This document shows, piece by piece, positions 29,371-38,103 of a stretch of DNA of 64,000 bases. A model generated the notes under the pieces. It was given only the letters and a program-made list of their open reading frames with translations. It was not told where the DNA came from and searched no databases. The translations under genes were made by a program, and so were the position numbers. The stretch lies in contig NZ_AP018933.1 of the NCBI RefSeq assembly GCF_003610015.1, positions 992,001 to 1,056,000 of the forward strand, written 5' to 3'. Numbering within the stretch: position 1 is the first letter of the stretch; each line of letters starts with the position of its first letter. This stretch comes from Zymobacter palmae. GTDB taxonomy: Bacteria > Pseudomonadota > Gammaproteobacteria > Pseudomonadales > Halomonadaceae.

Positions 29371-29676
29371 TCACTGCGTTCCTTGCGGAGACTGAGCAGA
29401 GTGAGTGGACTGAGACGCTGTCCGGGGCGACGTCTGGCGACGCAGGCGTGCCAGACGTCGATGGAGGCGAAAACAATGGCCTCCCATGGTCAATATTCCG
29501 ATGACCACGCCGATGCCGAGTGAGAGCAGAAGCCACAGCGCCAGTGAGGCAGGGGGCAGGGTGACCCACAGCAGGTCAAGCGGTACCTGGTACTGGTTGT
29601 GCAGTGCAAAGCATGCACCGACCACAAGCAGTACCAGGGTGATAAGGCCTAAAGCGAGGCGTTTGAACCAGCGCAT
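29371..29676 (-). CDS. lapA: LapA family membrane protein (DUF1049)
   Basis: Small inner-membrane partner of LapB in LPS assembly. Two membrane helices are evident (LALGLITLVLLVVGACFAL and LALWLLLSLGIGVVIGIL) with the family's HNQYQVPLDLL loop between them and a basic tail. Length 101 residues. It is directly upstream of lapB (1 bp gap) and 43 bp after ihfB, a conserved trio. Confidence 0.9.
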   Translation of the reverse strand: MRWFKRLALGLITLVLLVVGACFALHNQYQVPLDLLWVTLPPASLALWLLLSLGIGVVIGILTMGGHCFRLHRRLARLRRQTSPRTASQSTHSAQSPQGTQ

Positions 29677-29719
29677 GCACGTCTCCCATGGTCAAGGGTG
29701 TTGGTCGAAGCCTATAAGC

Positions 29720-30016
29720 TTAGTAGCCCAACGTGCGGCTGGCGTTAACCTGTTCTCGCAGTTCCTTGCCGGGCTTGAAGTGCGGGACGTGCTTGCCTTC
29801 GAGCGGTACCGGATCGCCTGTTTTGGGGTTGCGGCCGACGCGGGGTTCACGGTAGTGCAGCGAGAAGCTGCCGAAGCCGCGAATTTCGACGCGACCACCT
29901 TCCGCAAGCATGTCGGTGATGTCATCCAGAATCTGTCGTACCGCGCTTTCAACGTCGCGCAGCGCCAGATGTGGGTGGCGATTGGCAATTTGTTCGATCA
30001 GTTCGGACTTGGTCAT
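29720..30016 (-). CDS. ihfB: Integration host factor subunit beta
   Basis: HU-family DNA-bending protein that pairs with Ihf[18 protein letters not shown] starts the protein. [23 protein letters not shown] is the minor-groove arm with the intercalating Pro. I chose ATG 30016; the frame extends to 30037 without support. Length 98 residues (E. coli 94). ihfB normally lies just downstream of rpsA; here it is about 10 kb away and faces the opposite strand. Confidence 0.95.
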   Translation of the reverse strand: MTKSELIEQIANRHPHLALRDVESAVRQILDDITDMLAEGGRVEIRGFGSFSLHYREPRVGRNPKTGDPVPLEGKHVPHFKPGKELREQVNASRTLGY

Positions 30017-30239
30017 GAATGTACTCTCTATGCGCAAAATCCCTAATTACTTGTATCTATTGTATTAGTGCGTAAAGGGCTGTCTTGCAACCTTTTCGGA
30101 TTCAGCATAGCTGCGCCCTAGGACAATGACAATCTTCACAAAGCAATGAAATACATTTGATACAAGCCCCTATGAGGCGTGAGCTATGGTCGCCTCGCCA
30201 TCATCCATGATCACCTTGCAGCAAGGGGAAACTTCATTG

Positions 30240-30686
30240 ATGCCCAATGCCTTTGACCAGCCTGTAATCATAAGGTTGCAGCGCTCGCAGTGCCAATGGA
30301 TGCTTGCTGCACTCGTCATGATCGCAGCCATTCTGCTTGGCCTCTGGTGGCGCGTACAGCCTCATTTGCTGTTGCCGTTTACGGTCATGATCGCTTGCCT
30401 CCAAGGGCAGCGTTGCGTCCTGCCGCTGCTGAAATACCATCGCCACCAGTGGTGGCTGTTCCAGGGGGCTCAGTGGCAGCTCGTCGCCCTTAAGCCTTGT
30501 TATATCGGTAGCTGGCTGATGAGCATGACGGTTGAAAACAGAAATATCATCGTCTGGCCCGACAGCTGTACGCCCCGTGAGCAGTGGTATCTGCGCCGTG
30601 CGTTGCTGGCCCGTCAGCGCGCTCGGTTGCAAGAAGAGCCCGCTCCCTCTCTGTGGCGGCGCTTATGTTGCTGGATTCTAGGCTAA
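30240..30686 (+). CDS. YgfX-like inner-membrane protein (tentative)
   Basis: I see two adjacent hydrophobic helices (QWMLAALVMIAAILLGLWW and HLLLPFTVMIACLQG), then a soluble part with WWLFQGAQWQLVALKP and NIIVWPDSCTPREQWYLRRALLAR. This layout and the WPDS...LRR end resemble the YgfX/CptA family, whose E. coli member pairs with SdhE and was proposed as a toxin acting on cytoskeletal proteins. The assignment is by pattern only. No sdhE is adjacent, which is unlike the usual context. Starts at 30186, 30207 and 30240 are open; AAGGGG precedes 30240 at a long spacing. Confidence 0.5.
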   Translation: MPNAFDQPVIIRLQRSQCQWMLAALVMIAAILLGLWWRVQPHLLLPFTVMIACLQGQRCVLPLLKYHRHQWWLFQGAQWQLVALKPCYIGSWLMSMTVENRNIIVWPDSCTPREQWYLRRALLARQRARLQEEPAPSLWRRLCCWILG

Positions 30687-30987
30687 ATCTACACCGTATT
30701 ATATCTGATACGGCGCGTTTCTATACGACTCGTTCCCATCCTATAAAAGAATATAGCGAAGGTGAAGCGGGATACGCATGGTGGCGTTGTATGGAAAGAA
30801 AAGTGGAGTAAGTAAGAGATAGACATCGAATACACTCAATGCGCTGGAGTGCTAGCGTGCTTTTGCCCTTTGCACGAAAAACGGCGGCCGAGCCTAAGGG
30901 TAGTGCCTTGCGGCGGAGAGTGGACAGTCGATGAAAAAAGCCCCTGCACAAGCAAGGGCCGGTATGAAATAGCGCTGCGGGGTGCGT
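30687..30987. other. Gene-free spacer between the YgfX-like gene and the FUSC gene
   Basis: About 300 bp. Apart from the minus-strand terminator at 30934-30959 I see no coding frame or motif of note. Confidence 0.5.
30934..30959 (-). terminator. Terminator of the FUSC-family gene
   Basis: On the minus strand GCCCTTGC and GCAGGGGC pair (one G-T) around TTGT, followed by six T. It lies about 30 bp past the stop of the gene at 30988. Confidence 0.75.
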
Positions 30988-32130
30988 TCAGTCGCTCAGT
31001 ACGTAGCCGTGGCTCGCGCGCTTGCGCAGGCGTCGGCTGGGTAGGCGTTGAATGTTGGACAGCGTGGTCACCAGCGCCGATGTCTGCTGCGAAAGCTCTC
31101 TGTTCAGCCACAGATAGCCACTGGGGCTGAACAGGGCCTTGCCCGAATCACTTTGCGCATTAAGCGCAGTATCCGCATAGGGCTGAAGGTCGAAGTTGTC
31201 CATGTCGATCTTGATCGGTTGGCCTGTGCGGATTTCATAAGCCAGTGTGCTTAGTGCGCCCGCCAGCTTACGCTGCTGTTCGCGCAGGCCTGATAGACCT
31301 TCGATCAGATCGTGCCCGTCACGCGTGTCCCAGTGGGTTTCGATCAGTAGTTCGACGGTCGAGATCATACGGCGCTGCAGTGACAGGATATCGCTGAAGG
31401 TGCCTCGCTTTACGCGGCCTTCACGGTGTACGGCTTCGATCAACGCGCGCTGCTTGACCAAGCGTGTTCCCGCTTCTTTCATCAGTTTCGAAGTGTAGTC
31501 GGGGTCGTAGGCGCCGGTGCGGGTATGAATGCGATACACCCGCGATAGGCGGTCGAGGTTGCCTGCCAGCATGAAGCGCATCACATCGGTCGCTTTCTGG
31601 GGCTGGATAATGATCGAGGTCAGGATAGCCGCGCTGGTGCCGATAAGCACGTTGCAGGAGCGCCATACCGCGACAGAGGTATCCAGCGTTCCATCCCCCA
31701 GCACCATTACGATGGTGATGTTAAACATCGATACGCTATAGCTGTAGCGGGATGAAAACGAGAGGTAGCTGGCAATACCGACGGAGGCCACCATCAGCAG
31801 CGGCAGAAAATGGAAGTCCTGCAGAAACGGCAGTGGGGCGTTGGGAAAGTGGACTTCGCGAAGAAAGGGGATTTGGAGTGCGATGATGCCGAATAGCCCG
31901 CCGATGATGGTGCCGGCCAGTCGTTGCAGCCCTTTTTCGACGACACCGCCGATATGCGGTAACCCCCCCATGACCATGACGACGCTGACCAATGCCCAGC
32001 TGCCGTGTTCAAGGTGGAACAGCATGATGATGGACAAGGTAATCAGCATGGCCACGCAGCCTCTCACGGTATGGATGAGCTGGCGGTGACGATAAGTGAA
32101 GAATGGATCCAGAAATGGCAGTGATCGCAT
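30988..32130 (-). CDS. FUSC-family (aromatic acid exporter-like) membrane protein
   Basis: Predicted inner-membrane transporter of the FUSC/ArAE superfamily, whose members export hydroxylated aromatic acids or related compounds. About six hydrophobic helices occupy the first 170 residues (TVRGCVAMLITLSIIML, GLQRLAGTIIGGLFGIIAL and others). A soluble, helix-rich half follows with coiled-coil tendency. With ATG 32130 it is 380 residues; the frame runs up to 32286, but the added residues lack hydrophobic or conserved character. No clear ribosome-binding site precedes 32130. It stands as a single-gene unit. The substrate is unknown. Confidence 0.75.
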   Translation of the reverse strand: MRSLPFLDPFFTYRHRQLIHTVRGCVAMLITLSIIMLFHLEHGSWALVSVVMVMGGLPHIGGVVEKGLQRLAGTIIGGLFGIIALQIPFLREVHFPNAPLPFLQDFHFLPLLMVASVGIASYLSFSSRYSYSVSMFNITIVMVLGDGTLDTSVAVWRSCNVLIGTSAAILTSIIIQPQKATDVMRFMLAGNLDRLSRVYRIHTRTGAYDPDYTSKLMKEAGTRLVKQRALIEAVHREGRVKRGTFSDILSLQRRMISTVELLIETHWDTRDGHDLIEGLSGLREQQRKLAGALSTLAYEIRTGQPIKIDMDNFDLQPYADTALNAQSDSGKALFSPSGYLWLNRELSQQTSALVTTLSNIQRLPSRRLRKRASHGYVLSD

Positions 32131-32341
32131 AGTGATGTGATCTAGCTTCGCAAGAGTGGATGAACGACGGGAATTAGGGATCTCATCGGCCGATGGCGGG
32201 CAGGCTGAAGCACCGTCGCGGGCATTATACGCACCGCGGATCATAAACCCAGGGGGCGATGATGTCGCATGGCGGCGATCAGGCATGCAGGAGCCCGAGC
32301 ATACGCTTGCCGGGCCTTATTCGCACTACTGATGTTATGTA

Positions 32342-33274
32342 TTATCGGAAGTCTTCGGTCGACACGTGCCAATGGAGCCCCGCGGCGGACAGTGTCGCCA
32401 TTGCGCCATACGGCCAGGCATGATTGATAGGGTGGTGCCCGAACGGCAGCTGATGGTGTAGCGGAATGTTTAGTGGTGCCAGCCATTCTGCCAGCGCAGC
32501 GTGGCTGCTGGTGGTAGCCTCGCCTTGTCGCGTGAAGCTGCCAAGGCATACGCCACTGAGCCAGCGAGTGTCCAGCGAAGACAGTAGCTGGTGGAAGCAG
32601 CGCTCAATGCGGTAATCGGCTTCGCCCACTTCCTCGAGCATTAGCAGTGTTGGGCGCTCCAGTACCATTGCCCCCGGCGTTCCGCACAGACTGGCCAGTG
32701 TGACCAGGTTGCCACCGCGCAGTTGTCCGCTCACGGTCATTTCCGGTCCTGCAAAGCGTACCGTTTCCATATGGCCTTCGGTGTGCGCATGCACATGTTG
32801 CAATGACCGCATCGACTGCCAACGTGCATCGGTTTCTTCGGGAGGCCAAGGGGATACGAGTGCCAGCTCCGTGGCAACGGGGGCGTGGATAGCGGGTAAC
32901 CCATGGCGGTAGAACGCTTCCAGCAGTACGGTTACGTCGGAATAACCCACCAGCGCGCGCTCGGGGTGACGGGCAATGCGTGTCCAGTCGATGAGCGGCA
33001 GAAGATGGTCGGCGCCGTAGCCACCGCGCAAGCACCACACGATGTCGGCGTCATCGCGCTCGAAGGCTTTGTGAAGATCATCCACGCGCTGTTCTGCCGT
33101 GCCGGCCAGATAGCGATGTCGGTCCAGCACATGCTGACCAGAGACGACTGTTGCCCCTAGCTGGCCCAGACGTTGCAGAGTCAAGGTATAGCGCTCCTCA
33201 TCGACGGCACCTGATGGGGCGATCAGCGCAACGCGAAGAGATGCACGCTCAGGGGAAGAAAAAAACGTGTGCAT
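32342..33274 (-). CDS. ldcA: LD-carboxypeptidase (muramoyltetrapeptide carboxypeptidase)
   Basis: Family S66 serine peptidase that removes the terminal D-Ala from recycled murein tetrapeptides in the cytosol. The nucleophile is S112 in LVGYSDVTVLLEA, after CLRGGYGADHLLPLIDW. The Glu and His of the triad fall in LEEVGEADYRIERCF and LPFGHHPINHAWPYG. ATG 33274 has AGGAG at about 10 nt; a TTG at 33298 is also in frame. Length 310 residues is typical (E. coli 304). Confidence 0.93.
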   Translation of the reverse strand: MHTFFSSPERASLRVALIAPSGAVDEERYTLTLQRLGQLGATVVSGQHVLDRHRYLAGTAEQRVDDLHKAFERDDADIVWCLRGGYGADHLLPLIDWTRIARHPERALVGYSDVTVLLEAFYRHGLPAIHAPVATELALVSPWPPEETDARWQSMRSLQHVHAHTEGHMETVRFAGPEMTVSGQLRGGNLVTLASLCGTPGAMVLERPTLLMLEEVGEADYRIERCFHQLLSSLDTRWLSGVCLGSFTRQGEATTSSHAALAEWLAPLNIPLHHQLPFGHHPINHAWPYGAMATLSAAGLHWHVSTEDFR

Positions 33275-33457
33275 TGTTATGATGCTCCTGAGGAACAATA
33301 GGGAGTAGGGTAGAAGTCCTGCGTCTGATAGGCTGGTGGTTATCCCGCCTGCCGCTGACCGCGCGGGCTTTACCGTACGAGCGCACTGTATAGGTGAATA
33401 GTGCCGCGAAACGGTTTATGAATACAGTCTATGGGCACCTTGATGTCAGGAGAGTTC

Positions 33458-33709
33458 ATGTCAGATCACGCTTCTTCTTATCACGATGAACGTCCACGTA
33501 CGACGGTTGTCACGGACAGCGACCGCGTTGCGGTGCTGCAGGTGGCCGTGGTGGCACTGTCCGAGCTGCTGCGTCAGCAGTCTGCTGAAATGCAAGGGCG
33601 TTGGGTGAACTGCCTGCAGCAGACGCGCGATATGCCTGAGAATCTGCCGTTGTCGCCCGCCTTTGATGAGCTGTTGGCGCTGGTCGACCATGTGCAACGT
33701 GATGAATAA
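33458..33709 (+). CDS. Small hypothetical protein, 83 residues
   Basis: I do not recognise this gene. ATG 33458 follows CAGGAG at a good distance, supporting real translation. The product is acidic with a helical segment DRVAVLQVAVVALSELLRQQ and has no signal peptide or membrane segment. It lies between ldcA (divergent) and pgsA (same strand, 148 bp downstream). It could be a small regulatory or adaptor protein, but nothing in the sequence shows this. Confidence 0.6.
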   Translation: MSDHASSYHDERPRTTVVTDSDRVAVLQVAVVALSELLRQQSAEMQGRWVNCLQQTRDMPENLPLSPAFDELLALVDHVQRDE

Positions 33710-33857
33710 GTGGACTTCATTGCTCGACCGCGATGACCCTGTTTTCATAAAATGAGTATATGCTTTCCGGAGCGTGTCACGATGATGTGGTGAGCCGTAT
33801 GCCAACGGTAAGCCGATCTTTCCTCCACTCCTGTGCTGCAAGGACGCCTGTTCGACC

Positions 33858-34406
33858 ATGAATATTCCGAATATCCTCACGCTGATCCGGATCGTGTTCA
33901 TCCCATTGCTGGTGGTGAGCTATTACCTGCCGGGTGCATGGAGTTATTCCATTGCAGCCTTCCTTTTCGGTGCCGCTTCGGTAACGGATTGGTTTGACGG
34001 CTTTCTGGCGCGTCGCTGGAATCAGAGTACCCCCTTCGGTGCTTTCCTTGATCCCGTGGCCGACAAGCTGATCGTGGCCATTGCGTTGGGACTGCTGATC
34101 GAGCGCTATCATGTGGCATGGATGACACTGCCGGCGTTGGTTATTATCGGGCGCGAAATCGTCATTTCCGCACTGCGTGAATGGATGGCCGAACTCGGCA
34201 AACGTGCCAGTGTGGCGGTATCCTATATCGGTAAACTGAAAACGACCCTGCAGATGTTCTCTATCTTCGTGCTGCTCGGTACGGCACCTTATACGGCCTA
34301 CAACATCGTGGGCATCGTCATGCTGTATGCAGCAGCACTGCTGACGCTGTGGTCGATGATCAACTATCTGCGTGCCGCATGGCCTGAGCTGACCCGCGAA
34401 ATGTAA
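33858..34406 (+). CDS. pgsA: CDP-diacylglycerol-glycerol-3-phosphate 3-phosphatidyltransferase
   Basis: Makes phosphatidylglycerophosphate, the committed step to anionic phospholipids, in the inner membrane. The CDP-alcohol phosphotransferase motif D-G-x2-A-R-x8-G-x3-D-x3-D is seen as [27 protein letters not shown]. Length 182 residues is exact for the family. In E. coli and many relatives uvrC-pgsA-glyW-cysT-leuZ are contiguous; here pgsA keeps tRNA-Gly but uvrC is 12 kb away on the other strand. Confidence 0.96.
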   Translation: MNIPNILTLIRIVFIPLLVVSYYLPGAWSYSIAAFLFGAASVTDWFDGFLARRWNQSTPFGAFLDPVADKLIVAIALGLLIERYHVAWMTLPALVIIGREIVISALREWMAELGKRASVAVSYIGKLKTTLQMFSIFVLLGTAPYTAYNIVGIVMLYAAALLTLWSMINYLRAAWPELTREM

Positions 34407-34417
34407 TCCCGGTATCG

Positions 34418-34439
34418 ACCCCTGTTCTTCTGCAGGGGT
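34418..34439 (+). terminator. Hairpin after pgsA, weak terminator
   Basis: ACCCCTG pairs with CAGGGGT around TTCTTCTG, 12 bp after the pgsA stop. There is no long T run, so it may be a processing or attenuating hairpin; its last base touches the tRNA-Gly -35 box. Confidence 0.45.
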
Positions 34440-34466
34440 TGACAGATTGCCGTTGAGGGCTATAAT
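34439..34466 (+). promoter_or_regulatory. Strong sigma-70 promoter of tRNA-Gly
   Basis: TTGACA at 34439-34444 and TATAAT at 34461-34466, both perfect consensus, are separated by 16 nt and end 15 nt before the tRNA. Confidence 0.85.
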
Positions 34467-34481
34467 TGCTTTCGAAATCAA

Positions 34482-34557
34482 GCGGGAATAGCTCAGTTGG
34501 TAGAGCGCCACCTTGCCAAGGTGGAGGTCGCGAGTTCGAGCCTCGTTTCCCGCTCCA
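34482..34557 (+). tRNA. glyW: tRNA-Gly (anticodon GCC)
   Basis: A 76-nt cloverleaf with acceptor arms GCGGGAA / TTCCCGC, anticodon loop CTTGCCAAG with GCC, a T-arm containing GTTCGAG, and an encoded CCA end at 34555-34557. Confidence 0.97.
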
Positions 34558-34584
34558 GAATTGAAGGGTCACTCACTGATCCGT

Positions 34585-34613
34585 AAAAAAGAGCCTCTAG
34601 GGGCTCTTTTTTT
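34585..34613 (+). terminator. Terminator of tRNA-Gly
   Basis: AAAAAAGAGCC pairs with GGCTCTTTTTT around a 6-nt loop, with an uninterrupted T run. It ends the pgsA/tRNA-Gly unit and marks the left edge of the accessory block. Confidence 0.88.
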
Positions 34614-34816
34614 ATACCTCGATATTTTCCTTTCTGATGTCTGTTTTGCCCACAACATTGACGGCTGATGATGGCTCGCGTCTTAACAGCAAAAGGCGTA
34701 TGGGCTGAGGCGGCCGTCGTACGGCATCCCACAGACTTTCGCGCAATGCCTGACCATCGCGTCAGATAGGGGGCTAGCGTTCACGCCTTTTTTCTAATCA
34801 AGCTGGCGTGTATTAA

Positions 34817-34936
34817 GAGCGTGTTTCATAACCCCCATACCCATGTCATTGAGGAGATTGCAAACCACAAAGCTGCGGTAAAAGCCGTTTATTTTAGAAA
34901 GGGCAACAGCCATTACTCAGGTTATGAAATAGCCTC
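34817..34936. mobile_element. MITE-like element with 16-bp terminal inverted repeats
   Basis: Left end GAGCGTGTTTCATAAC (34817-34832) and right end GTTATGAAATAGCCTC (34921-34936) are inverted copies matching at 13 of 16 positions. Both are flanked by TAA (34814-34816 and 34937-34939), a likely 3-bp target-site duplication. GAG-starting ends and a TNA duplication are features of the IS1031-type branch of the IS5 family (general knowledge). The 120-bp element is too short to encode a transposase. The surrounding 34614-35165 has no gene; the rest of that spacer shows nothing else I can name. Confidence 0.65.
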
Positions 34937-35165
34937 TAAGCTAGCTTGATGTTCCTCCGTTTCAGTACCCCACTGTGGCTGAATTCTATGCTCTACTGGG
35001 TTACACCTCCGGCCAATGTGTTCACGGCTATCCCGCTGTTCATGCGGTATCGCTATTTTATTACCAAATACGTTAAGTAATAATCCTTCATATGAACGGT
35101 TTGAAGGGCGGGGTGTCCCACCTCAGGCGATGTTAACGGTCATTAAGGTAAAGGAAGATAATGAT

Positions 35166-36221
35166 ATGGACATGCTGCGAGTAGGCGTTATCGGGTTCGG
35201 GTATGCGACCAAAACCTTTCATGTACCTTTGATTTTGGCAACGGAAGGGCTGGCACTGGCCGCCATTTCGACGAGCCGTCCGGATGATGTGGCCGCCGTG
35301 CTGCCGGATGTGCCCTGTGTGGACTCTCCTGAAGCACTGCTGGCGCTGCCTGATATCGACATCATCGTCATTCCTACGCCTAACGATACCCATTTCCCGC
35401 TGGCCAAGCAGGCGATGGAAAGTGGTCATCATGTCGTGGTCGATAAGCCTTTTGCGCTGTCGGTAGCGGAGGCGAGCACTCTGATGGCGCTGGCAAAAGA
35501 AAAAGGGGTTGTGCTGTCGGTATTCCATAATCGTCGCTGGGACAGCGATTTTATGACGCTGCGCAAGGCGATCGACGAAGGACACCTCGGCACCGTCACA
35601 GAGGCAGAGCTGCGTTACGATCGCTATCGACCGGAAGTCCGGCAGCGCTGGCGTGAACAGAACGTGCCGGGCGGTGGTCTCTGGTACGATCTGGGGCCGC
35701 ATCTACTCGATCAGGCCGTGCAGCTTTTTGGTATGCCCGATGCCATTCAGGCCGATATTGCCTCGCTGCGCCCGGGTGGTCTGAGCGATGACCATGCGCA
35801 GGCGACGCTGTTTTATCCGCAGCGTCGCATAACGTTGCATGCGTCGATGCTAGTGGCCACCGAAACGCCGCACTATACCGTGAATGGCACGCACGGTGGC
35901 TATGTCAAATATGGTCTGGACGTGCAAGAAGACCAGCTGAAGGCGGGCATGCAGCCCGGTGATGATCAATGGGGCGTCGATCCTCGGCCGGCGTTACTGC
36001 TGACGCGTAACGAACAGGGCGATCTTGATGAGCGTGCCTATGCATCTGTGCCTGGTGATTACCGCTGCTACTATCGCCAGTTCCGTGATGCAGTGCTTGG
36101 AAGAGGGGATAATCCTGTGACACCAGAACAGGCGCTGCGCATCATTCATCTGATCGAGCAGGGCATTGCTTCATCGCAGTCTGGAGCGCGGATTGTCATC
36201 AAAAATATACCGTTATCTTGA
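35166..36221 (+). CDS. ydgJ: Gfo/Idh/MocA family oxidoreductase (YdgJ-like)
   Basis: NAD(P)-dependent sugar or polyol dehydrogenase. The Rossmann segment RVGVIGFGYATKTFHVPLI is at the N-terminus. VIPTPNDTHFPLAKQAMESG and HHVVVDKPFALS give the conserved E/DKP motif, and SVFHNRRWDSDF and GGGLWYDLGPHLLDQA form the active-site His/Asp region. It resembles E. coli YdgJ closely along its length (351 versus about 346 residues); related enzymes act on scyllo-inositol, but the substrate here is unknown. AAGGAAG precedes the ATG at 35166. It is the first gene after the MITE and is convergent with the ABC gene. Confidence 0.85.
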   Translation: MDMLRVGVIGFGYATKTFHVPLILATEGLALAAISTSRPDDVAAVLPDVPCVDSPEALLALPDIDIIVIPTPNDTHFPLAKQAMESGHHVVVDKPFALSVAEASTLMALAKEKGVVLSVFHNRRWDSDFMTLRKAIDEGHLGTVTEAELRYDRYRPEVRQRWREQNVPGGGLWYDLGPHLLDQAVQLFGMPDAIQADIASLRPGGLSDDHAQATLFYPQRRITLHASMLVATETPHYTVNGTHGGYVKYGLDVQEDQLKAGMQPGDDQWGVDPRPALLLTRNEQGDLDERAYASVPGDYRCYYRQFRDAVLGRGDNPVTPEQALRIIHLIEQGIASSQSGARIVIKNIPLS

Positions 36222-36290
36222 ATGCTGCTCCTGATGTCTTTTTATGCATGTGAAAACATCGGTGGGTCACTGCGTAGCGAAGGATGTATG

Positions 36291-36324
36291 AAAAAGGGTG
36301 GCGTCGATGACGCCACCCTTTTTC
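36291..36324. terminator. Bidirectional terminator between the oxidoreductase and ABC genes
   Basis: AAAAAGGGTGGCGTC and GACGCCACCCTTTTT form a long perfect stem around GAT-type loop bases; both sides end in A/T runs. Confidence 0.88.
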
Positions 36325-36351
36325 TGTAATGACGTTTGTGAACTCGGGGTT

Positions 36352-38103
36352 TCAGGCTTCCTGACAGCTAGCGCTGTAAGCGTCGATATCCTGATGCGTC
36401 GAAGGCAAATCGACGACCATGCTGTGCAGCGAGCGCAGTGCGGCGTGATGTGCCACGCTCAGCAGCGTGACGTCGGGCAGTGCGTCCAGCACCAGTGTGT
36501 ACATTTCCCACTCGGCACGAGCATCCAGTGCGGATGTCGCTTCATCCAAGAACAGGTAGTCCGGCCGAGTGAAGAGCGCTCGAGCGAAGGCTAGGCGTTG
36601 CTGCTCGCCCGGTGACAGCTGCTTGCTCCAGTCTGCAGAAGTATTGAGGCCGTGAATATAGTGGCTTAGGCCGACGCGATAGAGCAGGGCGGCTCCTTCT
36701 TCATCGCTGAGACTGGTATGCAGCTTGGGATAGATCAAGGCATCCTTGAGCGTGCCTTCGGCGATGTAGCTTTTCTGCGGAAGGAACAGCATGTTCTCTT
36801 GGCGTGGAAGGCGCACCGTACCGCTGCCGTAGGGCCATAGTTGCGCCAGCGTGCGTAGAATGGTGCTCTTGCCGCCGCCGGAAGGCCCTTGCAGCAGGCA
36901 GCGCTGTCCTTTCTTGATCACCAGCCTGTCAATGTGATTGATGGGTGTGCCATCCGGGCGATTGAGCTGCACATCAAGCAGTTGCAGGCTGCCATCCGTG
37001 GAGGGGCGATAGTTGAATGTGCTTTCAATGGGCATGGACAGCTGAGCCTCAAATTCGCGCAAACGCAGGAGAGTGGCGCGAACAATGGCCAAGTCTTCGT
37101 AGTTATAGACGAACCACGACAATGATGATCGAAGGCGTGCGCAGGCCATGTTCAGCTGCATCACATCGCCTAGTGATATCAGATTGTTGAAGTAGCTGGG
37201 CAGGGTGAATACATAGGAATAGTAGTTCCCAGCCTGCATGTAGACCGTTTCCGTCAGCGTACGGCGGCGCGAGAAGCGCATCAGTTCTCGCCAGTTCCGA
37301 TAAATAGCGCTGAAATGCTGGAGCGCGCGTCGCTTTTCGTGCTGATGACCACGATAGAAGGCGATCTGCTCGGCATTGTCCCGAATATTGAACAGCGAAT
37401 GGCGGAAATCCGCTTCATGTCGTTGGCGCTGATAGTCGATGCCGACCATGGGCTTGACCAGCTTCTCCATGATCAACGAGCCGAACAGCACAAAAAGCAC
37501 GGTGCAAATGATCAGTAGGCCGCGGAACGTGAATGGCTCACCAACGAAAAAGTAGTACACGAGCACCTTGGAAATTATCCATAGCTTAATGCCGTAGATA
37601 AAGATATTGGCGAGGTTCTTTACCAGCCCAATCCCCAGTCCGACCACCTTCTCCACCAGTATTGAAACGTCCTCAGCCACACGTTGGTCGGGGTTATCGC
37701 TCAGCCTGTTTAGGCTGCTTGACTGCCCCATGCTGTGATAGGCCGGACTGTGTAACCAGCGTTGCATGTAGTCGCGGGTAACCCAGTTGCGCCACTCCAT
37801 TTGCAGCCACTGCTGGAAGTAGGTCGCAAAGCTGGAAGAAGGGATGAAGATGGCCAGAATCAGCAGCCCCTGCAGCGTGATAGGCATTAGGGCGGCGGCG
37901 TTGCGGTCACCCACGGCGTCGAAGAATATCTTCTGCCAATCAGTGATTTCGTTGATGCTGTAGAGGTAGACCGAGGTTGTGGCTACTAGCATCGCCAGCA
38001 GCAGCCAGCCGAACAGGCTGTCGCGGCTGATCCAGTAACGCGTCAGCAAGGCTGTCGTTGAAGGGGCACCAGGAGGCGCCTTTTTCGTATGAGACGTTGC
38101 CAT
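36352..38103 (-). CDS. ABC transporter, fused permease and ATPase, SbmA/YddA type
   Basis: Inner-membrane half-transporter with an ABC_membrane_2-type domain (about residues 20-330) fused to an ATPase (about 370-570). Walker A is LLQGPSGGGKST, the signature is LSPGEQQRLAFARA, and Walker B is DYLFLDEATSALD. The membrane half resembles YddA and BacA/SbmA relatives, which carry peptides or very-long-chain lipids, and differs from exporters such as MsbA. Length 583 residues. It is divergent from a TonB-dependent siderophore receptor, and YddA-like genes are often found beside such receptors, so a role in moving a siderophore or its parts is plausible but unproven. Confidence 0.85.
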   Translation of the reverse strand: MATSHTKKAPPGAPSTTALLTRYWISRDSLFGWLLLAMLVATTSVYLYSINEITDWQKIFFDAVGDRNAAALMPITLQGLLILAIFIPSSSFATYFQQWLQMEWRNWVTRDYMQRWLHSPAYHSMGQSSSLNRLSDNPDQRVAEDVSILVEKVVGLGIGLVKNLANIFIYGIKLWIISKVLVYYFFVGEPFTFRGLLIICTVLFVLFGSLIMEKLVKPMVGIDYQRQRHEADFRHSLFNIRDNAEQIAFYRGHQHEKRRALQHFSAIYRNWRELMRFSRRRTLTETVYMQAGNYYSYVFTLPSYFNNLISLGDVMQLNMACARLRSSLSWFVYNYEDLAIVRATLLRLREFEAQLSMPIESTFNYRPSTDGSLQLLDVQLNRPDGTPINHIDRLVIKKGQRCLLQGPSGGGKSTILRTLAQLWPYGSGTVRLPRQENMLFLPQKSYIAEGTLKDALIYPKLHTSLSDEEGAALLYRVGLSHYIHGLNTSADWSKQLSPGEQQRLAFARALFTRPDYLFLDEATSALDARAEWEMYTLVLDALPDVTLLSVAHHAALRSLHSMVVDLPSTHQDIDAYSASCQEA

